A stretch of 64,000 nucleotides of DNA, taken from assembly GCF_965200585.1 (NCBI RefSeq), contig NZ_OZ241361.1. One strand, written 5' to 3'. The notes beneath the pieces were generated by a model. It saw only the letters and a list, made by a program, of their open reading frames with translations, ran no database searches and was not told the origin of the DNA. Positions within the stretch are counted from its first letter, which is position 1. Every line of letters begins with the position of its first letter. This DNA comes from Bacterioplanoides sp965200585 (GTDB lineage: Bacteria; Pseudomonadota; Gammaproteobacteria; Pseudomonadales; Oceanobacteraceae). Below are positions 15,692 to 24,382 of the stretch, piece after piece. The translations under genes and the position numbers were made by a program.

Positions 15692-16663
15692 ATGCCTTGT
15701 CATATTGCGAGATTCCGGAACACCAACACCGGAGATACGGGTTGGGCGGTTGTATCAGACGGTTTTTATCAACTGGAAGGTGACTATCCTGACACGCGCG
15801 CATTAATTAACGAAGGGCGTGAACAAGCGTTTCAAATCGCGGCCGATAGCAGTGCCTACCAGAATCAGAAACTGGACGACAATAGCATCGAATTATTGTC
15901 ACCAATCACCACCCCTTGCCGGGTGATTTGTCAGGGCTCAAATTACCCACAAAGTCGTGCCGAAACCGGCATGGACCCATACGACCGCAGCTTTAACACG
16001 CTGTTTCATAAGTCCGATGCCAGCATCAGTGAACCCAACACCGATATTGTGATTCCGTCGCATATCAAACTGCTGGATTATGAAATCGAAATGGCTGTTG
16101 TGGTTGGCAAAGATATTCAGCAAGCGGTCAGCATTACTGAGAAAAATATTCACGACTATGTTGCCGGTATTGTGATGGTACACGATGTGACCGCACGAGA
16201 TGTGCAACTGCCACAAGTGCAGTATTTTAAAGGCAAAAGCTACCGCACCTTTGGCCCAACCGGGCCGTATTTATGCCTGCTGAATAATGACGAAATGCAT
16301 TATCTGGCAGAGATGAATTTATCCCTGTCACTCAATGATGAACTGCGTCAGACCGACCAGAGCGGCAATATGCTGTTTAAGCCACATGAAACACTGACTG
16401 AGCTATCGGAAATTGCCCACCTGAGTGCCGGAGATATTGTCTTAACCGGCTCTCCCGGCGGTGCAGCGATGACCGTTCCACCAGCGCCGCTGGTGAAATT
16501 CCTGGGTTTATTGCCGGAAAAAGTAAAATGGAAAGCCTTTGTTAAAAAACAAAGTGGCAATCCACGTTACCTGAAAGATGGTGATCAGGTTGAATCCCGC
16601 ATTGTCAGCCAGGATGGAAAAATCGACTTAGGCGTACAGCGCAACCGCGTTCGCGCAGGGTAA
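15692..16663 (+). CDS. Fumarylacetoacetate hydrolase family protein
   Basis: Metal-dependent hydrolase/isomerase/hydratase-fold protein of 323 aa of the FAH/HpcE/MhpD superfamily, which cleaves or hydrates acylpyruvate-type intermediates in ring-cleavage pathways. The conserved core is visible: ICQGSNYPQSRAETG (about 80-94), LDYEIEMAVVVGKD (about 127-140) with the metal-binding glutamates, YVAGIVMVHDVTARD, KSYRTFGPTGPYL, and the C-terminal GDIVLTGSPGGAA. ATG 15692 follows a GAGGGG ribosome site. It lies 66 bp after the second araC gene on the same strand, so it may be part of the same catabolic locus; the exact substrate is unknown. Confidence 0.87.
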   Translation: MPCHIARFRNTNTGDTGWAVVSDGFYQLEGDYPDTRALINEGREQAFQIAADSSAYQNQKLDDNSIELLSPITTPCRVICQGSNYPQSRAETGMDPYDRSFNTLFHKSDASISEPNTDIVIPSHIKLLDYEIEMAVVVGKDIQQAVSITEKNIHDYVAGIVMVHDVTARDVQLPQVQYFKGKSYRTFGPTGPYLCLLNNDEMHYLAEMNLSLSLNDELRQTDQSGNMLFKPHETLTELSEIAHLSAGDIVLTGSPGGAAMTVPPAPLVKFLGLLPEKVKWKAFVKKQSGNPRYLKDGDQVESRIVSQDGKIDLGVQRNRVRAG

Positions 16664-16685
16664 ATTTCTCTTTCTAAAAACCCAG

Positions 16686-16747
16686 AAACCGGTACCAACC
16701 TTATATTGCTGCTATTCAGCAGTATAAGCGTCAGCACCGGTTTTTTA
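16686..16747. terminator. Nested-stem terminator between convergent genes
   Basis: The outer stem (16686-16693 with 16736-16743) encloses an inner 12-bp stem (16700-16711 with 16717-16728) and is followed by TTTTTT. It terminates the FAH gene and touches the 3' end of the convergent gene at 16745. Confidence 0.75.
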
Positions 16748-17197
16748 TTGCTTAAATAACACCGATATTAATTGTTTAGCAAACAACCACTGGCTGGCCA
16801 AATAACCCTTTCCTTTTGGCAGTGAGTCATCAACCTCTGCCACACAATTATCATAAAACATATGAAACGCCGGGTCTGGCAATGGCACATCAGCACGCAG
16901 AATTTTACTCGGTATCACCGCCATCTCTGGTAACACACCCAGCTTCAGAAATTCCACCGCAATATCACCACATTCAATACATTTACCCCGTTGTAAAATG
17001 GGCGGAAAGGCATGGGCTTTATATTCAATCAGGGTTTTATCCGGGGTTTCTACCTCACGCGCGCGAAACACACAAATATCGGCATGTGCAGCGTGATTCA
17101 CTGACTGACAAATACTGCAGTGACAATAATTGCGAAATAATGGTTGCTGATGGATCTTATACTGAACCTTGCCGCAACCACATTGTGCTGTAATCAT
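16745..17197 (-). CDS. GFA/CENP-V family zinc-binding protein
   Basis: Small zinc protein of 150 aa in the glutathione-dependent formaldehyde-activating (GFA)/CENP-V family. The zinc-binding cysteines are in place: CGCGKVQY at the N-terminus, CHCSICQSV at about 28-36, and GKCIECGD at about 87-94. Most members have unknown substrates despite the family name. ATG at 17195-17197 is preceded by GGTGGA at a good distance, so the in-frame GTG nine bp further upstream was not used. It stands convergent with the FAH gene and downstream of the large envelope protein gene, 46 bp away. Confidence 0.87.
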   Translation of the reverse strand: MITAQCGCGKVQYKIHQQPLFRNYCHCSICQSVNHAAHADICVFRAREVETPDKTLIEYKAHAFPPILQRGKCIECGDIAVEFLKLGVLPEMAVIPSKILRADVPLPDPAFHMFYDNCVAEVDDSLPKGKGYLASQWLFAKQLISVLFKQ

Positions 17198-17243
17198 ATT
17201 TTCCACCCTGTTTACTGTATAAATTCAGGTATAAATTCGGTAT

Positions 17244-20192
17244 TTAAAATAATAATCCAATTGAGACATAAGTTTGTGTGGTTTGACCATTTGCCTCATT
17301 CAGCCCCTGAGCATAACCCAGGGTGATTGGTACAATCGCCCGATAGCCTAACACCAGTTCGGCAGTGAGTTCAGCTCCAACGCCAGTTAACTGATTACGC
17401 TTTTGCTGGCGAAACCAGGCCTGACCAGAATCAACAAAGGTACGGCCAACAATGTCCAGCGCACCAAATGGATTCAGCCCCCAGTTATTTTCCAGCCGGT
17501 ATACCGGAAAGGCCAGCGATAAGGTCTGACGGTGAATATAATGACCACGCTGCACATTATTTTCATAACCGCGTAATGAATAATCGTTGCGGCCAAATAA
17601 ACGACCAGCGTCTCCTGTCTCGCCGCCTAATGAAAAGGATTCAGCTTCGTCATCAGCAATGCCACCCGCCAAACCATAAGTCAGGCTCCAGCGCCCGGGT
17701 AAATCCCAGCTGTAATTCATACTGGCCTGCCAGCTGTCACCACTGAAGTCTGATTCAATCACGTCATTGGTTTCATAAATCAGGTCGATATAGGTCCCCC
17801 ACCCGGTACCGGGAACATCGGTAAAAAACTCGCGATTATCAAACCGCAAAGCACCACCCAACAGCGCTTCGTCACGTTTCAGCGAGGTATCCACCAGCTG
17901 TTTTTGCTCAATCGTAGCCCCCAGATAAAACGTCAGCTGATCTTCAAACATCGGTGCTAATAACGAGCGCTGTATCAACCATTCATCATCGCGCTGGATA
18001 TTATCAATCAAACGGCCATTTTCTTCGCGCACACTGTTTAAATCGTCATGGTCCCGGGAAAAGGCGATCGTCCAGCGATTATCGTATTGGTAAGTTAACC
18101 GGGTATTCCATTGCTCCAGTTGGGTGTCACGATTCACCAGCGCAGTATAACGATGACGCCCTAACGCATCCGTTCCGGCAGTCACCACACCTATTTGGGT
18201 TGAGTCTTCATTACTCAGATAAAAAGGCAGCCAGGTATGAGGCCGGATACTGCGCCACCAGGCGCTGTGATTCATTTGATAATCCTGAGCATCGGTAATC
18301 TTTTCAGGCAATGGCTGAATACCATAATCAAACTGATAACGACCCTGCTGGGCTTGAAAAGGTTGTAAAGGCTGGCGGCTCAACGCTGTGGCAGAAGTAA
18401 ACGGCTGTTGCACTAATTGATAGCCGTTGTGCTGATAACGACTGTAGTACAGGGTATCCGCCACTTTTGATGGGTTAAAAACCCCCGTTAATGTGTTGGT
18501 CAGCCGCTGTAGATTATTGGGTTTTAATAAGTTCAGCTGATAAATATTGAATACGCCCTGATAGTCGGCACTGAAAATAATTTCTGACGCAGAAATAAAT
18601 TCCGGTGAGTTTTCGGTGGCTTTTGTATCGGTCACCGCCTGCCATTGCAGAGGTAACGATGACAGCTCCGCTATTTCCAGATTCCAGCCTCTATTAGCGT
18701 GTTTAACCGAAGCGATAATCCGGTTGTTAAACACATCAAAATCCGCCAGCACATCTCCACTCTGGCCTCGCCATACCCGTGTTTGTGAGGTTATTTCTGG
18801 CTTATTATTTTGCTGGCTCAGCGTGAGCTTAAATAATTCACTGATGCCATTAATATTACGACTGGCCAACAAGGTTGAATCATTCAGCCAACGAACTTTA
18901 CGAAAACGCTGGCGCTCGGTAATGGCTTGCCAACCTTGTTGTGAATCCCATAAAAATAAATCATTCCAGTTACGGCCATCGGCATAAGCCAGTTGCCGTG
19001 ATACCACCACCTGGCCACTGTCAGAAACATCCATATCCGTGACACCTTTTTTATACGACAAGGTCTTTTTTTGCGTATTTCCTTCTCTTAGGGTGTTTTC
19101 TTCGTCGTTTTGCGTGTAACTCACCAGCTCGGTTCGCTCAGAGCGGCTACGATTGATCGCATACAGTGCCGAGGAATGACCGGCAAACACTGGCTGAGAA
19201 GTTTGTTCTGCGCTCAATACCCGCGTTGCGATATCCGCCTGACGAGCTGATAAAGACTGAATATCTGCCGCAAAACGCTGCTGCAAATATTGCTGAAAAT
19301 CGAGCCATAGCTGAGCAAAGGTTTTACCAAATACCTGACGCGCCGTACTCTCCTGAGTGAAATAACCAATAAACTCATTACTGTAATTCTGCAGATAACG
19401 GCGCAGAGTATTGTCGCCGTAGGTTTGCGCCAGATATTCAATAAAAAAGGCGCCGTATAAATACGCCCGATTGGTTGGAAACTCACGCCCGGGGGTCACC
19501 ACCTCGCCCAGACTCATCAACTCACCACTGGCTACTTCGCTACGCATCAGCATCTGATAAAAGTTGCTTTGCAAACGTCCGTAACCCTGCTCTTTATTAG
19601 TTTCCAAATACACCGCCAGACCTTCCAGCAACATAGGTGGTGTTAACGAATGCGGAAAAGGAGATAACGGTATAATAACGGGCAATAACGGCGTACGACC
19701 AAAGATATGACGCCCAACCTCGGGCATACCTGAAGCCATCTCAGTATGCAGTACATGCACGTATTCATGGCGGATCAAACCAGGCAACCAATCACCAATG
19801 GTTTCTAAACCGTTCAGATCCTGCGGCGGGCTGGCGTATAAACGAATCTGGGCAAACGGGAACGGTGTAGCCCAGCCATTGGAGGTATCAAAATCATCCA
19901 CCAGCACAATCCGGGTCGGTTCCGGCGGCAATGACACCCGGCCCAAATCATCACTGAAAAATGGCACCAGCTCGCGATGTACCTGCTCTGCTATCTGTAA
20001 CGACTGCAGCGCCAGAGCGCGATTTACCGGGCGATAAAAGATTTCGAAATGGTCAGACGCCTGCACCTGCCATTCACCCGCCTGATCATCATCCCAGGCT
20101 ACAGGAACGGCAACCGCAAGCGGCGCCAGAATCAGAAAGTTTATAACCAGAAAAAATGTGACGTACAAACCCGGAATAAAGCGCTGAATCAT
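17244..20192 (-). CDS. Outer-membrane metallopeptidase-like protein with beta-propeller and Omp85-like barrel
   Basis: Secreted protein of 982 aa with three apparent parts. After a signal peptide (about residues 1-29) comes a gluzincin-like peptidase domain: H142-E143-x-x-H146 (HEYVHVLH) and E190 in LLEGLAVYLE, the pattern of peptidase-MA-type proteases. Residues about 330-640 are repeated beta-strand segments with DMDVSDSGQVVVS-type blades, resembling a WD40/TolB-like propeller. The last 300 residues look like an outer-membrane barrel: FSLGGETGDAGRLFGRNDYS, the LRGYENN motif characteristic of Omp85/BamA barrels, alternating strands, and a C-terminal aromatic (GLLF). It is probably exported and anchored in the outer membrane with the protease domain in the periplasm. 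The substrate is unknown. Confidence 0.8.
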   Translation of the reverse strand: MIQRFIPGLYVTFFLVINFLILAPLAVAVPVAWDDDQAGEWQVQASDHFEIFYRPVNRALALQSLQIAEQVHRELVPFFSDDLGRVSLPPEPTRIVLVDDFDTSNGWATPFPFAQIRLYASPPQDLNGLETIGDWLPGLIRHEYVHVLHTEMASGMPEVGRHIFGRTPLLPVIIPLSPFPHSLTPPMLLEGLAVYLETNKEQGYGRLQSNFYQMLMRSEVASGELMSLGEVVTPGREFPTNRAYLYGAFFIEYLAQTYGDNTLRRYLQNYSNEFIGYFTQESTARQVFGKTFAQLWLDFQQYLQQRFAADIQSLSARQADIATRVLSAEQTSQPVFAGHSSALYAINRSRSERTELVSYTQNDEENTLREGNTQKKTLSYKKGVTDMDVSDSGQVVVSRQLAYADGRNWNDLFLWDSQQGWQAITERQRFRKVRWLNDSTLLASRNINGISELFKLTLSQQNNKPEITSQTRVWRGQSGDVLADFDVFNNRIIASVKHANRGWNLEIAELSSLPLQWQAVTDTKATENSPEFISASEIIFSADYQGVFNIYQLNLLKPNNLQRLTNTLTGVFNPSKVADTLYYSRYQHNGYQLVQQPFTSATALSRQPLQPFQAQQGRYQFDYGIQPLPEKITDAQDYQMNHSAWWRSIRPHTWLPFYLSNEDSTQIGVVTAGTDALGRHRYTALVNRDTQLEQWNTRLTYQYDNRWTIAFSRDHDDLNSVREENGRLIDNIQRDDEWLIQRSLLAPMFEDQLTFYLGATIEQKQLVDTSLKRDEALLGGALRFDNREFFTDVPGTGWGTYIDLIYETNDVIESDFSGDSWQASMNYSWDLPGRWSLTYGLAGGIADDEAESFSLGGETGDAGRLFGRNDYSLRGYENNVQRGHYIHRQTLSLAFPVYRLENNWGLNPFGALDIVGRTFVDSGQAWFRQQKRNQLTGVGAELTAELVLGYRAIVPITLGYAQGLNEANGQTTQTYVSIGLLF

Positions 20193-20382
20193 ACGATGCT
20201 GATGCCTTCTGCTATGCCTTGTGTGTTTGTGCCTTGTGAAAGGTACGATGATTATTTGTCCATAAAGGCAGCATCATAACGTGGATAATCGACCTTTGCC
20301 TATGACAGAGGTTGCCGCAAAAAAATCGCTGATCTACGCTGAAACCATCATCAGGTGCAGACTGTTCTGCAGGAGGTTCGTT

Positions 20383-20907
20383 ATGCCCTGGTCAGATCAC
20401 CATCGTCGCGCAGCACGGTATAATCACTGGATTAACAGCCAGCTCTATCAGGCCTGCCACCAACTATCGCAGCAACAGCTCAGCGCCGATGCCGGGCTGT
20501 TTTTTAACTCCATCAGCGGCACTTTAAATCACTTGTTAATTACCGATTTATTGTGGCTGTCACGCCTGGCGAACAGTTATCCGATTCTGGAAGAATTACG
20601 TGATATTGAATTCCCACCACAACTGGATGGCATCATCAGCCACGACTTGAACCAGCTTTGGCAGCTGAGACAACGCATTGATGATGTAATGATTCGCTGG
20701 ACCGATTTATTACGTCAGGATGACGCTAAAGCTGTGATTGAATACACCTCAAGTAGCGGAACAGACTACGCCAAGCCCCTGGATGCTACGTTGCAGCATG
20801 TGTTTAATCATCAAACGCATCATCGTGGTCAGATTACTGCCGTGCTCGGGAAACTAGGGGTAGATTATGGCGAAACCGATTTATTGTTTATGCCCGGAGA
20901 AAACTAA
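20383..20907 (+). CDS. DinB-family metal-binding protein
   Basis: Four-helix-bundle protein of 174 aa in the DinB/YfiT family. The family's three metal-binding histidines are recognisable: one in GTLNHLLITDLLWL (about residues 46-59) and two in FNHQTHHRGQITAVL (about 144-158). Members are often thiol-dependent S-transferases or unassigned stress proteins. An excellent AGGAGG ribosome site at 20371-20376 places the start at ATG 20383; a longer frame from 20281 would bury that site. It is convergent with the DUF2007 gene, with an inverted repeat between them. Confidence 0.87.
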   Translation: MPWSDHHRRAARYNHWINSQLYQACHQLSQQQLSADAGLFFNSISGTLNHLLITDLLWLSRLANSYPILEELRDIEFPPQLDGIISHDLNQLWQLRQRIDDVMIRWTDLLRQDDAKAVIEYTSSSGTDYAKPLDATLQHVFNHQTHHRGQITAVLGKLGVDYGETDLLFMPGEN

Positions 20908-20913
20908 AGCGCC

Positions 20914-20931
20914 AGGGCCTGTTAACACTAT
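20914..20931. repeat. 18-bp direct repeat, left copy
   Basis: AG(G/A)GCCTGTTAACAC(T/C)AT; the same 18-mer, with two differences, occurs at 22510-22527. The two copies flank the DUF2007/SMP-30 gene pair. Confidence 0.45.
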
Positions 20932-20943
20932 TTCGATCACGCT

Positions 20944-20984
20944 GTTATGACTGAAAATCTTTCAATCAAGTTTTCAGCCATAAC
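20944..20984. terminator. Inverted repeat between convergent genes
   Basis: 14-bp arms (20944-20957 and 20971-20984, one mismatch) with a 13-nt loop lie between dinB-like and DUF2007 genes. It fits a bidirectional terminator, with TTTTC on one side, but it lacks a long T-run. Confidence 0.5.
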
Positions 20985-20988
20985 GACG

Positions 20989-21303
20989 TTAAAAATAACG
21001 CATCATTTCGGCCGCCAGAACCCCCAGAACCGCCAGCAAAAACCAATGCCAGTGGCGGAATACCGGTTCTGGCAAAGGTGTTTCATCTCGGCGGTTGGCA
21101 TCATCGTATTGCTGAACGATTAAGCGTCCTTGTTCAAAGTCATCGTCATTAACCATGACCCGAACGTAATTATTAGCCGCCAGATCGCCCAGTCCACCCG
21201 TCAGGTATTCGCCTTCAATAAAGGCACTGATTTTATGTTGCTGTAACAAACCCACCAGCACATGAGCTTCGAGCATATCCGCGGCGTTATAAACACATTT
21301 CAT
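20989..21303 (-). CDS. DUF2007 domain protein with C-terminal membrane anchor
   Basis: Small protein of 104 aa. The first 70 residues match the DUF2007 pattern (KCVYNAADMLEAHVLVGLLQ, EGEYLTGGLGDLA, VMVNDDDFEQGRLIV), a domain thought to be signal-transducing or ligand-binding with a ferredoxin-like fold. A single hydrophobic helix at about residues 84-101 ends the protein, so it is probably tail-anchored with the domain in the cytoplasm. Its ATG overlaps the stop of the upstream SMP-30-like gene (ATGA), so the two form a translationally coupled pair. Confidence 0.8.
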   Translation of the reverse strand: MKCVYNAADMLEAHVLVGLLQQHKISAFIEGEYLTGGLGDLAANNYVRVMVNDDDFEQGRLIVQQYDDANRRDETPLPEPVFRHWHWFLLAVLGVLAAEMMRYF

Positions 21304-22460
21304 AAAGGATCATTATTCAGCAGTTGCTCTGCGCGTTCAGGGTGAAAGCGATAAATCTGAAACGGCGCCTGAGCCAGCATGTCATCGCGGGGAATACCAA
21401 TCACCTGATGCAAGGCCGAGCAAGTTACGTATAAATAACCATCCTGTGCCAGACTGAAGCCATCTGGCCAGCGTAAATCGGCCGATTTTAATAAGGTTTG
21501 TAATTCACCATCCGGGCGGCGGCGAACAATGGCGGAGTGTTCCAGATCACTCAGATAAACGTTACCGGCGGCATCCATCGCCATGCCATCGGTCATGGTT
21601 TTAGGCCCCAGAGCTTCGACCCGGGATTCCAGCGTGGCATAAGGTAAGGTGTTGTCGTGTAAATCTGCGGTGCGTACCCGATATAACTGCTCAGCACTGA
21701 TCGCTGCAAAATACAGCCACTCACCCGCTGCATCCAATGCAATACCATCAACACCCGGGTTGACAGTAAAGACGCCAAACAGTGACATCGCCCGCCCCTG
21801 CACCACTGGCTGATACTCTCCGGCAGTGACCGTTGGACTTTTATGCAATACCCGCCAACTGTCTTGCTCCTGTCGATCAAACACCACCAGAGCCGGCGTC
21901 TGAGCTAACAGGCTGGCATCGGTGATATAGAAATAGCGACCATCCGGGCTGATGCGGAAATCATTGGCATGTGACCCCAGCGGAAATACATCCCGGGGAA
22001 ACGTGTATTGCTGCAACAATTCGCCATTATTGATATCAAACGCCAGCAGGCGTACCGGCTCAAGACCGTGCTTACCGTTATCCAGCAGCCATAATTCGTT
22101 ATTAAACAGACGCAGCGATAACACTTCGTTCAGAGCATCATCTTTGCCCGAGCCTGGTTGCCAGCTGGCATCCGGAAAAGCCATAACCTCATCCGTGCCA
22201 TCGGCCTGCTTTCTCAGCTCAGCCACATTGATGGCCGGGCCTGCTTCCGGATGAAAAGTGAAGAACACACGACTATCGGCGGCAACCGCAATATTACCCG
22301 GCGGATACGGCAAATCGGCCACGGTTTCTAACTCGGTAGAAGGTAACAGTGGCGCCCCACTTAAATCCGGGAAAGCAGCCTGTTGGTAGTAGCCCCAACG
22401 AACAGCAGCCAATCCGGCAGCCAGTAAAACAATTAACAACAGCAGAATACGGGCGAACAT
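21300..22460 (-). CDS. SMP-30/major-royal-jelly-type beta-propeller protein, membrane-anchored
   Basis: Protein of 386 aa with an N-terminal hydrophobic helix (about residues 3-22) serving as anchor or uncleaved signal. The rest is a six-bladed propeller of the SMP-30/gluconolactonase or major royal jelly (yellow) type: LWLLDNGKHG, NDFRISPDGRYFYITDAS, PGVDGIALDAAGEWLYFA, TDGMAMDAAGNVYLSDLE and WPDGFSLAQDGYLYVT. Such proteins act as lactonases or sugar/metabolite binders outside the cytoplasm. Three ATGs occur in a row; the third (22458-22460) has AAGGA at the best distance. It is coupled to the DUF2007 gene downstream. Confidence 0.8.
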   Translation of the reverse strand: MFARILLLLIVLLAAGLAAVRWGYYQQAAFPDLSGAPLLPSTELETVADLPYPPGNIAVAADSRVFFTFHPEAGPAINVAELRKQADGTDEVMAFPDASWQPGSGKDDALNEVLSLRLFNNELWLLDNGKHGLEPVRLLAFDINNGELLQQYTFPRDVFPLGSHANDFRISPDGRYFYITDASLLAQTPALVVFDRQEQDSWRVLHKSPTVTAGEYQPVVQGRAMSLFGVFTVNPGVDGIALDAAGEWLYFAAISAEQLYRVRTADLHDNTLPYATLESRVEALGPKTMTDGMAMDAAGNVYLSDLEHSAIVRRRPDGELQTLLKSADLRWPDGFSLAQDGYLYVTCSALHQVIGIPRDDMLAQAPFQIYRFHPERAEQLLNNDPL

Positions 22461-22509
22461 CATCATTCCTTATTATTTTTGCAGCGCTGCAACACTAACA
22501 AAGTTCTCA

Positions 22510-22527
22510 GAGCCTGTTAACACCATA
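22510..22527. repeat. 18-bp direct repeat, right copy
   Basis: Matches 20914-20931 in 16 of 18 positions. It lies just upstream of the SMP-30-like gene. Confidence 0.45.
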
Positions 22528-22647
22528 CATGTCCCATCCTTTCTGGAGCTATTGACGACATATCTTCTGCATACCGGGAAATTAGGATAGAGTGCGCGCC
22601 TGTTTATTTCCCCATTGATCCTACGCTATTCAGAGCACGAGAGTTTT

Positions 22648-23499
22648 ATGCAGTTGCCGGTTATCTATCAGGACGATCATCTGATCGCGATTAACAAACC
22701 CAGTGGACTTCTGGTTCACCGCAGCGAGATCGACCGCCATGAAACCCGCTTTGCCCTTCAGTTAGTGCGCAATATGCTGGGTCATCATGTGTTTCCGGTA
22801 CATCGTCTGGATAAACCAACTTCCGGCGTGCTGTTATTTGCCAAATCCTCTGAAATCGCCAGCTTAGTGGTGGATCAATGGCGTGAACGAGCGGTCGATA
22901 AACGTTACCTGGCGATTGTTCGTGGTTACTTTCCGGAGTCTGTTCACCTCGACAAAGCCATGTCACCGCCGGTTGATAAATACGCCAAACACGAACGGGT
23001 AAAACCACCTCAGGAAGCCATTACCGATTTCCGCTGCCTGGCTCAGGTAGAGCTGCCCATCGCCATCGACAAGTACCCACAATCGCGCTACTCGTTAATT
23101 GAAGCCTTGCCTAAAACCGGCCGCAAACATCAGATTCGCCGCCACCTGAAACACCTGGCGCATCCCATTATTGGTGATGCCCGGTATGGCAAAGGCAAGC
23201 ACAGTCGTTATTTCCGCGATCATTTTGATGCGCCCCGCCTGTTACTACACGCCTGGCAGCTGACCATGCAACATCCGGTTTCCGGTGAAACCCTGATCTT
23301 AAATGCGCCGGTTGATAATGTGATGCGTCGTTTGTGTCTGCGCTTTGGTTGGCAGCAGTCTCTGCCAGACGAGCTGCAGAACTGGTCAGAAATGGTGCCG
23401 GATTGTATGGATCAGTTCTTCCCGGAGCGTGATGAGCCCACCTGCGTCTCTGAAATTCTGCCGCCTCCTCCGGTTTCAACAGCAACAGAACCTGAGTGA
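22648..23499 (+). CDS. truC: TruC, tRNA pseudouridine(65) synthase
   Basis: RluA-family pseudouridine synthase of 283 aa that converts U65 of tRNA-Ile and tRNA-Asp. The catalytic motif HRLDKPTSG gives the nucleophilic aspartate as D55. INKPSGLLVHRS (15-26), AKSSEIAS, and KTGRKHQIRRHLKHLAHPIIGD are diagnostic, the last with the TruC-typical RRHLKH stretch. ATG 22648 starts the protein at the expected MQLPVIYQDDHLIAINKPSG. A proline-rich tail of about 40 residues is longer than usual. No S4 domain is present, as expected for TruC. Confidence 0.9.
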   Translation: MQLPVIYQDDHLIAINKPSGLLVHRSEIDRHETRFALQLVRNMLGHHVFPVHRLDKPTSGVLLFAKSSEIASLVVDQWRERAVDKRYLAIVRGYFPESVHLDKAMSPPVDKYAKHERVKPPQEAITDFRCLAQVELPIAIDKYPQSRYSLIEALPKTGRKHQIRRHLKHLAHPIIGDARYGKGKHSRYFRDHFDAPRLLLHAWQLTMQHPVSGETLILNAPVDNVMRRLCLRFGWQQSLPDELQNWSEMVPDCMDQFFPERDEPTCVSEILPPPPVSTATEPE

Positions 23500-24382
23500 T
23501 TGGCAATCTTTACAATCACTTTGTGGATAAAAAACTGGATAAATTTTCAGAAAGCCCTCTAAAGCCGCATAAACACTGGCGTTGAGGGCATTCAACCATC
23601 GAATGGTCAATTTATTTCTCTTTATAATTCAACAACTTATAAAAACAACCCAAAAACTGTCAGGCTATTGACTTATCGTATTAGTACGCAATAGCTGATT
23701 TATTTTTTGTGCATAACCCGGGTTTTTACGCAGAGTTGTCAGTTTTAACACCTTGACATTTAAATCCGGCTTTTTGCAATTCAGGTAGCTCATACCAGTA
23801 GCTGATGCACTCCGGGTGTCAGTTTGGTTGCCCACAGATTCTGGGGATAAGTGAGTGAATAACCCGGTTAAAACCGCCGCTAACGCACGGTTTTATTGCC
23901 CCTGAAACAATTTGTTCATTTTTTATACAAAATAAAAATTCTATATTTTTCAAAGACTTAAGAATATCAATGGTAAAAGCTGCATTTTTTTAGCTATTTT
24001 CTGCCACTTTTTTCAGGCTGCACAAGATGTGTGCATAAAGCATTTGGCGGGTTGGCAAACGAGGTTGGCTTTTTTCATCATCCAGCTAATAACCTTTTAT
24101 TTTAAAGGGCTAATTTTTAACAATTGTTCTCAACTGGAAAATCGGGCGCTTGGCGGTAAGCGGCCACTTCTTCACAACTTCTGTGCATAACTCTGTGGCT
24201 AACCATTTAGCAGAGTGCCGCTAAGCCCTTGGTTATCGGCTTTCTGACAGATTGACGGATTTTTGAGCAGATAATTTTTTCTATAAGAAACAATCAGTTA
24301 CAAAGATAGTAAAACGACCGTACGGATTATTTGATTTTTTTGACAACAACACAAACCTGACTATCGACATGTGCTTAACATG
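23500..24382. other. Long AT-rich intergenic region with DnaA-box cluster
   Basis: An 883-bp stretch with no supported gene, the longest gap in the window. Four exact matches to TTATNCACA (read on the minus strand) lie at 23522-23530, 23708-23716, 24030-24038 and 24182-24190. One-mismatch variants occur at 23842-23850 (TGGGGATAA), 24194-24202 (TGTGGCTAA) and 24370-24378 (TGTGCTTAA). All point the same way. Very AT-rich tracts at about 23909-24000 and 24085-24125 resemble duplex-unwinding elements. A weak hairpin overlaps the truC stop (23496-23519). The region could be a DnaA-titration or regulatory locus, or a replication origin. Confidence 0.5.
23522..23530 (-). promoter_or_regulatory. Perfect DnaA box
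   Basis: TTATCCACA on the minus strand, identical to the E. coli R1/R4 consensus. It is the first of a same-orientation series across this gap. Confidence 0.5.

Noticed and set aside
20281..20382. Longer start for the DinB-family gene
   Set aside because: The strong AGGAGG at 20371 serves ATG 20383, and the extra residues are not part of the fold.
23500..24382. dif site (terminus) in the AT-rich gap
   Set aside because: No XerC/XerD-like ATAATGTATATTAT core was found there, although genes on either side tend to converge.
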